Source: Clavaria fumosa (Eukaryota; Basidiomycota; Agaricomycetes; Agaricales; Clavariaceae). Taken from it: DNA of 64,000 bases. The stretch is taken from the NCBI GenBank assembly GCA_951802425.1, contig OX637801.1:2232001-2296000 (forward strand). Reading direction: 5' to 3'. Below the pieces are notes generated by a model. The model was not told the DNA's origin. It ran no database searches and was given only the letters and a program-made list of their open reading frames with translations. Both the position numbers and the translations under genes were made by a program. Of this stretch, positions 38,701 through 50,190 are shown piece after piece (positions within the stretch are counted from its first letter, which is position 1; each line of letters begins with the position of its first letter).

Positions 38701-39038
38701 ATCACCAGTCAGAGCTTTGGAACACAACAAATCCGCTCATCACACACAAGGGCCGTCTTCAAGTCCGGAAGATTCTGAGCGTCAGATTCTGTCGTTTGTT
38801 GTGTCTCGAAGCGTATCTCGACAGCGTTGGACTGCGCGTCATCCGAATTCTGGAGAAGCTCTCTGAAGACTGGATGGTTGAGGGTCGCTCAGGGTCATGA
38901 CGAGGATGCAGGAATTAGTTGCTCACCAGTGAATTCCCCGGAATATCTTGCCAGCACTTTGTCAATCAATGCTCGCTGATTGACTTCCACAGTCTCGTCG
39001 TGGCCAGCAGCCCAAAGAGCACTCTTAGAGTAGGACAT
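32799..39038 (-). CDS. large sacsin/HSP90-like GHKL ATPase protein with C-terminal HEIAH motif (DUF3684-type)
   Basis: Very large intron-rich gene, roughly 1,650-1,700 residues, start ATG 39038. The N-terminus is a GHKL ATPase: ALIDKVLARYSGEF, N-box FRELLQNSDDAQ, DEDWARLKKI, and the glycine box EEKIGAFGVGFYSLFSVTE, then QWMGFYWKDKKDT. The long middle includes NPLILFWNKELLYVGGFLSRAAYE and several helical stretches. A proline-rich insert with PPLPPARPPEP lies near 33.8 kb. The C-terminus has ENPDLLFNN, LRYYEAW, and WYFTLGHEIAHNLVQPHNSEH, where HEIAH fits an HExxH zinc-site pattern. Function is unknown; a chaperone-like role is inferred from the ATPase fold. The junction at about 33.30 kb needs an unusually short 37-nt intron, so the model is uncertain there. 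Confidence 0.82.
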
Positions 39039-39557
39039 GGCCGTACTTGCTCTTCGAGGTCTCTCAATGCAGGTGATGAGAGACAGGGCCGCGCAAGCAC
39101 AGCGACAAGGCAACAATCAGATCCACAGCCGCTGTGCGCAGCCGTCGTACAGCTATGCTTCGAGTTGTCAGACGACGATTCGTCAGCGCGTCAGCGTCTA
39201 TAATGCCAAGTCTGACAAGTCAAGCTAGTCAGGGATCTAATATGGGGACACAGCGCGCCGCTGTTGAGTTTAGAAAGCCGACGGCAGTCTTTGAGCAGTG
39301 CAAGACGAATAATATGTTTAACAATCCAAGCGGGTACAGCTGTAGCATGGACGTTGAGCGCAGAGCGCCTGAGCACTGAACGTTACTGAACGTTGAACAC
39401 TGTTCTGAAACACATGTTGATACCGCCTCTTTGCGTCCAATGGGCCGCTGCTCCTCGTTCAGCATGCCTGTTGTCTTGGAGCGCGCGCCGACATCAGAGA
39501 CGTCACATTACTTCACTCGTTACACCTCGCATTCAACATCCTTTTCCATTCACTGTG
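39039..39557. other. divergent intergenic region, GHKL ATPase gene and PUS1
   Basis: 519 bp between start codons. Short open frames exist on both strands but none has recognisable features. It presumably contains both promoters. Confidence 0.5.
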
Positions 39558-41605
39558 ATGCTCGAGGCTTCTGAGACTTTATCCTCTGACCACGGCAAAC
39601 AACCTTTGAATGTCCAGGACCAGGAGGATATAGATCAGGAGCGCGCGAATAAACGCGTCAAAACGATGGCGCACGCTGAGGAATCCTGCGAAAACCCGCA
39701 AGATGAGAACCCGAGACAACATCCTAAGCAGAAAAACACAAGAAATGCCCGTCATAGATCACGGCGGGGTACGCGCCCGGAGGCAGATCCGGACGCCAAA
39801 GTGGAGAGGGATGTGGAAAAAGCGCTTCGGCTGCCCAAGAAACCATGCGCACTATTGATTGGGTTCTGCGGGTCGGGCTTCAATGGCATGCAAATGTGCG
39901 CGCGACGCGCATTCTGCGTCTCGGCGTGGTTCATTCTTTCTCACAGCCAGCGAAATGTGCGCACGATCGAAGGGGAGCTCTTCGCTGCCATGGTGAAAGC
40001 TGGTGCGGTATCCCAGGACAATGCTGACGATCCCGTGAAGGTACGACCATGCTCTGTCTGCTGCTTGCTGAATCATTGACGCGTGCGTGATCAGGTCAAA
40101 CTGGCGCGAGCAGCTCGCACCGACGCTGGTGTACATGCTGCTGGTAACGTTGTATCACTTAAGATGATCATTAGCATTCCGGGGACCCCAGACGTCGTGA
40201 CGCGAATTAATGAAGAGCTGCCACCTGAAATACGCGTATGGGGATACGTGAGCTTCCGTGTCACGATCGTTGTAATTAAATTCACATGATGTATTCCAGG
40301 CCCGAGTGCAGAAATCTTTCAATGCTCGAACGTACATCATCATTGAAACCCGCGCGTGGGCTCCTCTGACGAACGGGTTACAGATTTTGTGACAGCCGGA
40401 AATACACTTACTTTTTCCCAACCTACTTATTGATCCCACCGAAGCCAGGGAGTGGGCTTCATTCAGTACTGCTTCAACACAGGTTGCCAGATCAGCGCCT
40501 TGGTGCGTCCGCGTCCACTTGTCCAGGGTACGTCAGCGATGCTTTCTGGGACGACATTTCCGGCACTGCTGCTGAAGACCTTACACGGAAACGTAAATGG
40601 CGAATCACTCCTGATCACCTCGCAGCCATGAAAGAGCTGGCCAAGAAGTTTGAGGGCACACATAATTTTCACAATTTCACAGTTGGAAGAGAATACCGTG
40701 ACCCTAGCAACAAACGGCATATGAAGGAGATCAAGGTTTTTCCATCTTTGTCCACTCCCTTGTACAGGTGGTCTCAATAAAATCTCAGATCTTGGAACCT
40801 GCAGTTTGTGACGAAACGGAGTGGCTGAGTGTTTCATTTCACGGCCAGTCTTTCATGTTACACCAGGTGAGCCTTGATATGCGTTTATCGTCCGCCTCTC
40901 AAGCCCAACACGCAGATTGTAAGCAATGAACGGGTGCATTCCTGGCGATTCCTCATCATTTCTGCAGCGCAAAATGATGGCAGCTTTGTTATTGTCCTGC
41001 CGCACAGGCACACCACCAAATGTCATAGACGAAGTATTACCGTTTCCTTGCATGAGCCAAGTTTAGCATCTCATGTCCTGCAGTTGTACGGTCCCCAGGA
41101 GGTCCGCATACCAAAGATGCCTGCCCTAGGATTGCTGCTCGAACACCCGATTTTCGACTCCTACAACGCCAAGGTTTCTGCCACCAGTGAAAATTTGCAC
41201 GCCGACAATGACGACTATCGACCAACAATTGATTTCAGTTTGCATCGCGATGAAATGGAGCGGTTCAAACAGAAGTTTATCTATGATAAGATGCGTAATA
41301 TCGAAGATCATGATGGATTGTGCGTCTTTTTTGATTTGATTCTGTCACGGGTAGCCTTACAATGCATATGCCGCAGATTCGATTCATGGGTACGTTCAAT
41401 TGATGCATACGAAGGCAACGACCTGCTCTACCTTAATCCCCGGGGTGTCATCCCCGCCGATGCATCCATCAGGCAAGGAGAGAAGAGGGGAATTCCATTC
41501 CATGATAAAAAACGATTTGATGCCACCAGCTTTCCACCAGATGATCAGACTAAAGTGGTTGCGGCAGAAGAGGCGGACGACGCAGATGGGTTTGTTGATG
41601 GATAG
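39558..41605 (+). CDS. PUS1: tRNA pseudouridine synthase 1
   Basis: Converts uridine to pseudouridine in tRNAs and some other RNAs, in the nucleus. Exons 39558-39895, 39947-40040, 40095-40247, 40300-40331, 40384-40735, 40789-40866, 40916-40918, 40968-41033, 41084-41319 and 41377-41605 give 526 residues. Family motifs: [22 protein letters not shown], the catalytic [71 protein letters not shown]-like [20 protein letters not shown], and [11 protein letters not shown]. The isoleucine of HQIRKM is supplied by a 3-nt microexon, 40916-40918. The 51-nt first intron is in frame and stop-free. Whether a further short intron lies within 40470-40540 is unclear. Confidence 0.92.
40916..40918 (+). other. 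PUS1: 3-nt microexon (ATT) of PUS1
   Basis: ATT flanked by a consensus acceptor (CACGCAG) and a consensus donor (GTAAGC), with two introns of exactly 49 nt either side. Including it restores the invariant Ile in the HQIRKM motif; skipping it keeps the frame but gives HQRKM. Confidence 0.75.
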
Positions 41606-41680
41606 ATCTGGAAGGCTAAGATAAATTATTTAAACGCGGTCATGTTGTGAAATCACCACGCCTGTAATTTGCTTGGCCTG

Positions 41681-42322
41681 TTACGCTTGGAATTTCCTCA
41701 TCGTTTGAATTTCGTCCAGCAGAGCCTGCAGTCTGTCATCGTCTATCTTGATCAGACTGATGGAACACGATACTGTGAGGACGCGATTGAGGGCACCGTT
41801 GGAGTGGACACAATTCTACCTTGGTATCACACTCTTGGCTTCTTCTGCCGTAGCGGGACACAAATTAGCCAGTTGGGCCGTCTCAAACTGTGTAAGAGCT
41901 GGTTCTCGTCGAAGAGTCCTGCCAAAAGCGTGTAAGTATACAAAAAAGAACAGGCCAGTGATATGGATCGTACTCCCTGACGGCGCTCGCAGAGTCGGTC
42001 GTGTTGAATTTGGCGAAGGTTTTCACATACTCGAGCGTTTTGTTGTAGACACTTACTAAGATCAGACACAGGGACTCAACCCGTCTCTATCCTGCAAAAG
42101 ACTCACGCGGTGTCCGGTGCTTCCTTGTCAAGCCTGTTTTCGAGCAAGTATTTCACCTCCGAAATGAGCAAACAACCAGCGCCCTCGAACTCTGTGCGTA
42201 AAAAAGAAGGGGCGCGTCAGAAACCATTGACTCCAACCGCGCGCCGTAGACTGACCTGGGCCAAGCTTCAGTGCAGAGGCGTCTTCTTCCTCTAGCGGTG
42301 CCCTCTTGGGCCGGGTCGCCAT
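41681..42322 (-). CDS. RPB4: RNA polymerase II subunit RPB4
   Basis: Forms the Rpb4/Rpb7 stalk of RNA polymerase II. Exons 42322-42256, 42191-42107, 42051-41974, 41918-41820 and 41756-41681 give 134 residues. The N-terminus MATRPKRAPLEEEDASALKL and FEGAGCLLISEVKYLLENR match the family. So do TAVYNKTLEYVKTFAKFN, REPALTQFETAQLANLCP and AEEAKSVIPSL, and the protein ends DLLDEIQ-like ALLDEIQTMRKFQA. The length fits a small fungal Rpb4. It converges on PUS1, with 75 bp between stop codons. The exon 3 acceptor (TAAG) is weaker than the others but is required by the reading frame. Confidence 0.92.
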
Positions 42323-42555
42323 AACGTAGCAAGGAATGTCGACTCGACACAGCCACAATAGAAAGCCCGCCCGGCACTGGCACAAACATTTTAACTTACA
42401 ACTATTGTATTGGTGATATCTATTGCTATATGTAGACACAGAGCCCGAACAAGAGAGCAAGGAAGGGTCCGCAGATGCGAGGTTCCACCTAGACCCTCAC
42501 TCAAACAGGGATACACAGTCCAGTCTTCCCAAGCAAAACACGACTATTGCGCCTA

Positions 42556-45308
42556 TCATGTGGGAAGCGCAACCGTAGGGATTTCCCTCGGGACAGCCGG
42601 CGAACCAGCTCCATTCACATCTTGATTCGTCAACGATAACGAAGCCATCTGGCCGACGAAAGCTTCAGCGGAACTTACGTCCGCGCGAGGGCGGTCTTTC
42701 TCCTGAGGGCTGGTCTTGCCGCTGTTCCCGGAGCGTCTTGGGACCTTTGGATTGAAAAGCTCGGCAGCGCCTCTGGGCGGTGGCCTTTCGTACCCACTGT
42801 CGCCTTCTTCTGATTGCGTTTGGATGTTTCCCGTATCTGCTACAAGAGGATGGTGCGCGAGGATCGGGCCCTGAGGGTAATTGTGAGGAGCGAATACAGA
42901 GCGCGTAGAAGATGTATTTGTCCATGCTCCAGCGACGACGGGCGGCCGCTTTTCGGTGGAAGCCGAAATAAATGAGAGCGGTGGGAAATCAGCGGCTTGA
43001 AGCACCGAGGGTGATTGCGAAGACTGATTGTGGTTTTGAGCATTCGACATGCTGCGCATATTGTTGGTGTTCCGAGGGTGCTTGGATGGACTCGGAGACG
43101 GTCTGAGGCCGACCGCCCAGTCAGGGCGAGCAGGCAAAGGATGTTGCGAAGATGTCGTTGACGTAAATGTTCGTCGTGACGAGGATGAAGTAGTTGAAGA
43201 CTGCGGGAGCATGTTGATCAGTTGAAAGACGTGACAACAGCGTCAGAATGATAAAATACCCACGTTAGAGGATGCTTCATCCCCAGCCGGTGTTCCATTT
43301 CCAGAACTACTTCTGCCGCTCGAATTTCCAGAGGGTCGCCTCATCGAACTTAAACGAGGCCCCACCACATCTCCAAAAGCGGACGAGCTGCTCTGGCTCA
43401 AGACGGTTCCAGACCCGTGGCTCCAAGACCTATTTGGTGGAGCGTTACGCTTCGTGGCAGCGCTCGAGCCAGTGCTACTACGAGACGAGGTCCTACTCTC
43501 GGGCGGCCCATGAATATGATTGTTTCTGGCGCCGTCCATTGCATGACCATTCGTGGGCTGTTTGGAGGGTTCGATCGGAAAGTACGGTGGGCCATGCATT
43601 TGTGGAGGTGGAGGCATCATATGGAGGTTGGGCGGAATAGGTGGTTGCCCTTGATAGAATGGTGTAGGGTAAGAGTACGAAGGCATGTAGGGCACTGAGT
43701 AATGCGGATTCTGAGGAGGAAGCATGGATGAAGGAGGTGGAGGAGGAGTCTGCTGTGCCGGGCCCTGTCGGGGGTGCAGACCAGGAGGTGGCACATGTTG
43801 CCCATGCTGGAAGGGAGGAGGATGTACGTTGGGCCAACCGTAGTGATGAGCATAAGGTACAGCTTGTGGTGGTGGGTGATTTGCGGGTCCATACATGTCT
43901 AAAGGAGAGGGATTCATCTGATCTGGGGGTGGTAAGGCGGCATTTGGTTGTGGCCCAGGCCAAGGATACGTCGGATAGTAAGGATATGGTGCAAAGTAAT
44001 GGGGCGGAGGGGGTTGTTGGCCTGGCGCAAGAGGCGGCATAGGATACCACATGCCCATATAGCCTGCACCAGGCGACTGTCCGGGTCCTTGTGCGGGATC
44101 GTATGCCGTCGGGGCGGGCGGTGGTTCGTGCAACGATGCAAACTGAACGGCCGGCGAAGGTGACTGCGAGTTGCGGGAGCTGTCCGGACCGTTGGCCGTA
44201 AACGGAGGAGCGGATGATCGCAAGGCGTTGGCGCCCCGTCGTGGGTCGCGAGACCATTCACTGTCTGCAGTGCGGACGCTCGTTTGGTCGTCCACGTCAT
44301 TGTTGACGCTGTCGCCGCCCCCGCTGGCAGATCCAGAGACCAAGCTATGCGTGGAGGAGCTGGCGCTCAAGTCTTTGTCCTTGCCCTTCTCATCAAAACC
44401 CATGAAGATGCGAGAACGAGCTTCATTATAAGCAGCTTCGCGTTCCTCTATAGTCATTCTTTTCTTGTTACTGCCGCCGGTTGCGTTACTTCGGCCACCA
44501 AGGCTCCCTGATTCGGAAGGTTCTATGTCGGACAAATCTCCATCTTCGCCTCCAATGGAATTGGCTCGTGATTGCGATTTAGGCCGGCGATCTTGAATAT
44601 TGCGTCGCATAATTTTGAAAGTGGGCTGTAGGGTCGGCTCGGCAGGCACTAACTCACAAATTTTTCGAGAAGGACTAGCCATCGGGAGACGATGAAGAGC
44701 CAATTTAGTGAGAGAGCAAAAAGTAGCAACGAATTCACTGACATCCTGCTCTCTGGAGTCAAGGATATATATATGGGCTTGAATCCTCCCTCGCTCTCTG
44801 GAGCCACTTTATAATATTCTGAACAACGATAAACGAGCATACGTTGATAGGAGGTCGATGGCGTAAGTTCGATGCGTGGACTAGAGGATGGTTAGTACCA
44901 AAGTCACACAAGACGCGGCGATGACTCCTCGGCACCCGAAAGAGGCGACGAGGCCTGAATAAGAACGCACCGGCGGTCGTTAAAGAGACTTTCTATTTGT
45001 TCACCAAGCTTCAAGACGTATAGCCTATCCTTGCTTTTCAAGGCCTCGACGATCTGCGAATCGGCGTCATTCAAAATGGGAGGAGCGCCGTCCTGTGAGG
45101 AGTCTCCGTTGGCGGAGTCCACCGGGTCGATGATCGGCGAACGAGATGGGGTTGGAGGTGAGGGGGAGTTCGAGCCAGTCTTGAATGTTGCAGGAAGAGT
45201 GCGGTGGGTGGGGCCGATGCCATTGCGTGTGTTGAGCACAGGAAACGCCTGCGGAGCAGAGGGAGCGCTCGGCATAGAAGGCGGGGTAGAGTCAACCTGT
45301 GGCATCAT
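42556..45308 (-). CDS. R3H-SUZ domain RNA-binding protein
   Basis: Predicted RNA-binding protein. Exons 45308-44971, 44880-44743, 44674-43264 and 43200-42556 give 843 residues. An R3H domain spans roughly residues 85-150 (QIVEALKSKDRLYVLKLGEQIES, then ELTPSTSYQRMLVYRCSEYY). A SUZ domain follows: SRIPSRKICELVPAEPT and then FKIMRR...RMTIEEREAAYNEARSRIF. The rest is disordered, first rich in Pro, Tyr, His and Gln (around 43.6-44.2 kb), then Ser-rich. The order R3H-SUZ-disordered tail matches R3HDM/Encore-like proteins, which bind single-stranded RNA and act in mRNA regulation. The first two introns are 90 and 68 nt. Confidence 0.85.
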
Positions 45309-45761
45309 TGCGGTGGACTCTGAGAGAAAATGAGTAGAATAGAACGCTCAGCCCCTTTGCACAGGTGAATTATTTTACAGGAGAGAACAGTTGCTTGCGG
45401 CTTGACCGCATTTATTTTCCTTTGACAAAGTGAAAATAACACTCACCAAGGCTAGAGAAGAGAGACGGTCAACGCTGACGGTAGATCAGGACTTCAACCA
45501 GTTTAGAGGGCAAGAGGAGGATGGCTAAGCGGCGGAGGTCAAGCAGCAGATAGGGAATGCATCAAGCAGGACTCAGATTCGAGACCGAGCCACAAATATC
45601 GAGCGTGGGTAAATAAGTCACTGTAGGGGCAACTTCCTGCGTCTCAACTAAGATTTTTATATACAGGCCAGTTCTCGTATTCTATGTTGATAGGTTACGT
45701 TCCTTTCACAGGCGGGTAAAGTACTTGGTAGACGTTGAATGACAAACTGGGTTGACACTAG
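45309..45761. other. intergenic region upstream of the R3H-SUZ gene
   Basis: Lies between the transporter stop and the R3H-SUZ start, both on the minus strand. It likely contains the R3H promoter and leader. No gene seen. Confidence 0.5.
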
Positions 45762-47607
45762 TCAGAATGGCTCATTCATCCTTCGAAGATGGCGGACAGA
45801 CCAGAATACACAGATCAAGACACCATACAGCAATAAAGCAATTGACGCCCAATTCAACATTCTGTTAGCGTTCGGATCATGACGAAACAGCTGAGGCTAT
45901 GTGAGACATGGATTGAATTAACAGCAAAAAATCGTTACCTTCCAGTACAACAGTCCAGGAAGAATGAACGAGATGGTGGTCGATCCAGTAGACCCAACAA
46001 ACGACAGAACTGGAATATCACAAAATGTTAATGGCTATGCCAAATATCATCACACCGGAGAATGTTGTTACACTCACCCATCTGCAAATCGTCCACGAAG
46101 TATGCGATACTAAAACTGCTCGCAATGATAGCGCTGGTGATGACTGCGTGTTTCAATGGCGTCATATCCGCTGGTGTATGGAACTCGTCAACTACATCAT
46201 CCTCCTCCTCATCCTGAAGGTCGCTGGCGGGTTTGGGCATGACATGAGCCGCCCCGGCATGGAATACTTTATCCAAACAATTTCGGCAGGGATGGACCTG
46301 AAGAGGATACGAGAATAATACGAGAAGAACGATCGCCGCTTGTCCTACAGCAATGAATAGCGAGGTGGACGGATACATGGCAATAATATTCGCGCCGACC
46401 TATAAGAAAAAGGCATCAGATTTCATGCAACATGGTCTACGGAGGAGCTACAGACTTTAGACCCGAATGTCAAGTAGCCAAACACGGCGATAACCTCGTA
46501 TGTCAAGGTCGCAACACCAATAGAAGCGCCTATAACAACATTCATTCGCTTTTGTGTATTGTCGATAAGCTCGTTGTAGATTGGAAATAACTAAGCAGAA
46601 TTCAACTGTCCGAAGAGCGAGAAGAGAAGGATATTGCTCACGTTTTGAGCGCAGGTGAAGGCAAAAACTTGGACGGGGAGCGTGGAGAAGAAATGTGGCT
46701 TGAAGTCTATGAGCCGAACTTCGCCGGGTTCTATCGTACCCTTACGAGGGCGGAAGTAGCATGTGATAACAATGATCACAAGGTACGCTGCATTCTCGAT
46801 GAAATATGTAGTTTTCAAAACGGGAGCTTACGCACCGACGGCGAACAAGGAAATGTAACTGGTGTGTCTAAGACTGTTGAGTCGACGCAGAAATGCAAGC
46901 GGTATTAGAAGTGCCATATATAGGGTAAGCCAGATGCGCCCAGACAGCATCCAAGCGGGCGGACTCGTAGATGGGGAGGCGAGATCGTGATACAATGATA
47001 CTACGACATTAGGGGACAGGGACTTGATTATGATGAGATAGCTAAGGAGGTTCTTTAACTGAAAGGGGTATCTAAAAAGGATATAACGCGCACCTTATAG
47101 ATACACCAAAGCATTTGATGGCAATGGCGAGGTCAAAAAACACTGCTGCTTGAGGGAACGTGAGGTCGGCGACGGCAAAGAACGACGACTGGCGGTGTGG
47201 AGCTTTGGTCGCAGCGAGCGACAATAGATATAGTCCCAGACCCGCAACACCTCCGGAGAACATGCACGTCAGGATACCAGGAATGACGCCGACTGACGAC
47301 ATCGCCTAGCAAGCGTATTCATCCTCTAAAGCTCTGGAGTTCAGCGGAGACGTACTAGTGGAAACGTCAACATGCCTGCGACAGAAAATCAGTTTCAGAT
47401 CTCAAGTATAAAGTCCCGGACAGTTGCGGACTCACCGCTGCCAATGATAGTGTTAGTGAGGTTGCTCGCGCTGCTCGTGAAGGAGGCATGTCCCTCAGGT
47501 TTTCTGAGCGTCGCGTCGCCGCCAAGTAGCGCACTCAGCTCGCCGTTGTCATGCGTGGGATGGGTGACGTCTAGAGAGTCGTCCGCAACACCGTATATCC
47601 GAACCAT
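45762..47607 (-). CDS. vacuolar amino acid transporter (Avt5/6/7-like, SLC38 relative)
   Basis: Proton-coupled amino acid transporter expected in the vacuolar membrane, about 11 transmembrane segments. The sequence runs through SNLTNTIIGSGMLTFPLAMSS (the family's first membrane segment), GLGLYLLSLAA, AIKCFGVSISYLIIIKSL, WLTLYMALLIPLAFLRRLNSL, VQVFAFTCAQN, NVVIGASIGVATLTYEVIAVFGYLTFG, and the C-terminal LPGLLYWK and LLLYGVLICVFW. A 20-nt microexon, 47376-47357, encodes most of GMLTFPL. An acidic cytosolic loop (DLQDEEEDDVVDEF) interrupts the later segments. The start is placed at 47607 because no ATG lies further upstream in frame; an upstream leader exon is possible. Confidence 0.85.
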
Positions 47608-48106
47608 CTCCTCTTCGGGCTCTGGAGAAGGAGCGTTGTCTAATTTGTCGCCAGGGGGCGATGACCAAGAAAGGAGCTGACTCGGCGCCCGAGCCACGGC
47701 GCTGCAGCAAGGCGGAAACGTGTGGAGCAGCTTGTCGCGATCAGGACATCACTGGCAAGAGGATGCTCAACGCTTCAGTCCGCGAAGGTTCCCTTCAATG
47801 ACCAAGCGCCCCGATAGCCAATACAATACCCTCTTCGTCCGCTGTCACTGATACCATTGGTTATATACTTCGCCTCGGGCATTGTCGACAAGAATTCGTT
47901 GCTTCCAAGCAGACACATTTGCTTCGGACACCCTTGGGATTGTAGGAGAGCGTAATTCTAACTGAGCTGGAATTGGGCTTGCCGATACAGTGTAGCTATC
48001 GTACTCTACGTACTGTGCTCCACCACGGTCCTCTTGCCCACGAGCCCTGACGCGCGTGACCTACAGGCGACTTCTTTCCACTTCGCGTCTTTCTCAATCG
48101 TTTGCA
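47608..48106. other. divergent intergenic region, transporter and POL32
   Basis: Upstream region of both genes. It contains an ACGCGCG run near 48,050 but no exact ACGCGT. No coding sequence supported. Confidence 0.45.
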
Positions 48107-50190
48107 ATGACCTCGACCTCGGGCTCGGTCCAGGACTATCTCGCCAAGCAGCTCTTCATTGAGAAAAATGTAGTGAGTAAACACTCACCTCCTGAGCTTC
48201 ACATCGGAAGAATGTCGAGCAATGAAATCTTGATCAGGTTACCTACCGTTCTCTCAGCCGCGCGTTCGGCATTCACGTTAACGCAGCGAAGAAGTGAGCA
48301 TACCGTGACAGCGACCCATCGCCCGCTTCCCAGCTGACCGATCATGGGCACCGCAGCGAGCTCGCCAGCTTCCACTGTCTCGCGGCCATGTCCGACGCCC
48401 CAACAGCGACTTATCAAATAACCGGCGAGCCATACCTTGTTAGACAGCCCTCCCCACAAGATGAGAACAGCATGAACGTGGATACGGAGAGACGAACTAT
48501 GGACGGGATAGACGGAGATACGAGTATGCCACTCGTGAAGAGCGTCTTAGTCGGAGAACGTCAACTCCAAGGTGTGTGTGCTTGACCCATGGGATGAACG
48601 TTCGACGTGATTAAGGCTGCTTGCAGAAACGAAGTTTCAATTTATGCGTATATCTTCATTGTATGTGTATTGTCTGTCTCCATCTCCCCTACGGGTACGA
48701 TTTCCCTCGCGTGCGACGCGGACAATTGTGACCATCATCACAGGACCCGAACCTTATATGCTCTCCTACCGAAGAGCTCCGTCAAATAGACAATGCGAAG
48801 GGTGCTGAATTCGCTCTTTTAGTCGGGAAGATTGTCGGTGCCCATGTTGAGGTGCGCGCGGGGCCGAGCTTCTGCCGTAAGTATTGTTTTTTGAATCACG
48901 CATGCACCACTCGCAGGAGAAAGCGGGCAAGATCGGTGCACACATTCCAGCCGTTGCTTCGACGTCCAAAATCAGACCGTCCGTGGTCCAGGAGCCAAAA
49001 GCGAAGAATGAAGACACCACAGCCAACAAAGGGAAGGCGAAGTCAGAAGTTCAAGACAAGGAAAAAGAAAGGCCGGAGGCGAAGTACAAGCCAACGGGGA
49101 AGCTCGACTTCAGCCAGGCGAAGTCGAAAGCGGCCAAGATGGCAGAAGCAAAAGAAGCAAAAGAAGCAAAATCAGATGGAGATGCGGGGAAACAGGAAGG
49201 CAGTCATTACACCCACAAACCAGAGCCGAAGAAGGAAAAATTACAAGTAATATTCGCCCAAGCTTCCTTTCAGACGCTCTGTTGATCATCCGACAGAGAG
49301 GCAGGAAGCGCAGATCTGTCGTGTCCGCCATGGCCGACTCGGACTCTTCGCCCGAGGAAGCGCAGGCATTCCGCCCATCGACGTCTGGTGCGGCACCTGT
49401 CGCCAAGTTCCATAGAGGTGTTGTCTTGTCGGACGACGAGGATGTGCCGCAGCCGTCCAGGCGGCGAAACACGGGCGGCAGCGTGCACGCCGACTCTGAC
49501 GCGGAGAGAGAGCTAAGGGCAATGATGGAAATAGACGACGGTACGCTGTGTGCTTCATCTTTTACAAGGGAGTCAACCGCCTCCCTCCTTCCTTTTGCCA
49601 GGCCAAGTCGTCCGCGCGTCTCGAGGACGAGTCGACGTCGCTAAGAGTACTGAGGAGGAGGAAGCGGAGGAGGAGGCTGAGGAAGTATGGGCATCGCCCA
49701 AGCACAAAAGCGATGAAGAGGACGTCAGCATGTCCGACCACCACGCATCAATCGACAAGAAGCTCAGGAAGAAGAAGGTCAAGAAGGTCGTACCAGTTGG
49801 GCAGAACGGTTTGAAGAAGAAGCGGATCGTGAAGAGTAGGATGAAGGTAGACGACAAAGGATACATGGGTATCTCTCGCTGGCTATGTCTGTATTCTCGG
49901 AGCCACTGACGTTCCGCCATCTAGTCACCGAGGACTATTCGGAATACGAGTCCGTTGATGAGGAAGAGCCAGAGCCAGAAGCAGGACAATCAGTCAAAGC
50001 GAAGAAGCAAGGGACCTCGGGCGAAGGCGAGTCGTTTGGTGGTAAGGCAAAGGCAAAAGCGGCGAAAAATGCCCCCGATAAGCCAAGTGCAAAGGGCAAG
50101 GGACTCAAGAAAGGGACTCAATCAAGTCTTGCAAACTTCTTTTCTGCGGCACCACCAACAGGTGCCGCCGCAAAAAAGGGAGCCTCTTAG
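48107..50190 (+). CDS. POL32: DNA polymerase delta subunit 3 (POL32/Cdc27)
   Basis: Accessory subunit of replicative DNA polymerase delta that links it to PCNA. Exons 48107-48172, 48238-48293, 48357-48571, 48627-48694, 48744-48851, 48917-49246, 49297-49540, 49602-49868 and 49925-50190 give 539 residues. The folded N-terminus shows YLAKQLFIEKN, VTYRSLSRAFGIHVNAAKNEL, LYVYCLSPSPLRDPNLICSP, and ELRQIDNAKGAEFALLVGKIVG. The C-terminal half is disordered and Lys/Glu-rich. It ends with a PCNA-interacting PIP box, TQSSLANFFSAAP (Q-x-x-L-x-x-F-F), just before the stop, as in Pol32/Cdc27/p66. Confidence 0.92.

Noticed and set aside
43493..44257. Long second minus-strand frame
   Set aside because: Out-of-frame shadow of the Pro/Tyr-rich exon of the R3H-SUZ gene.
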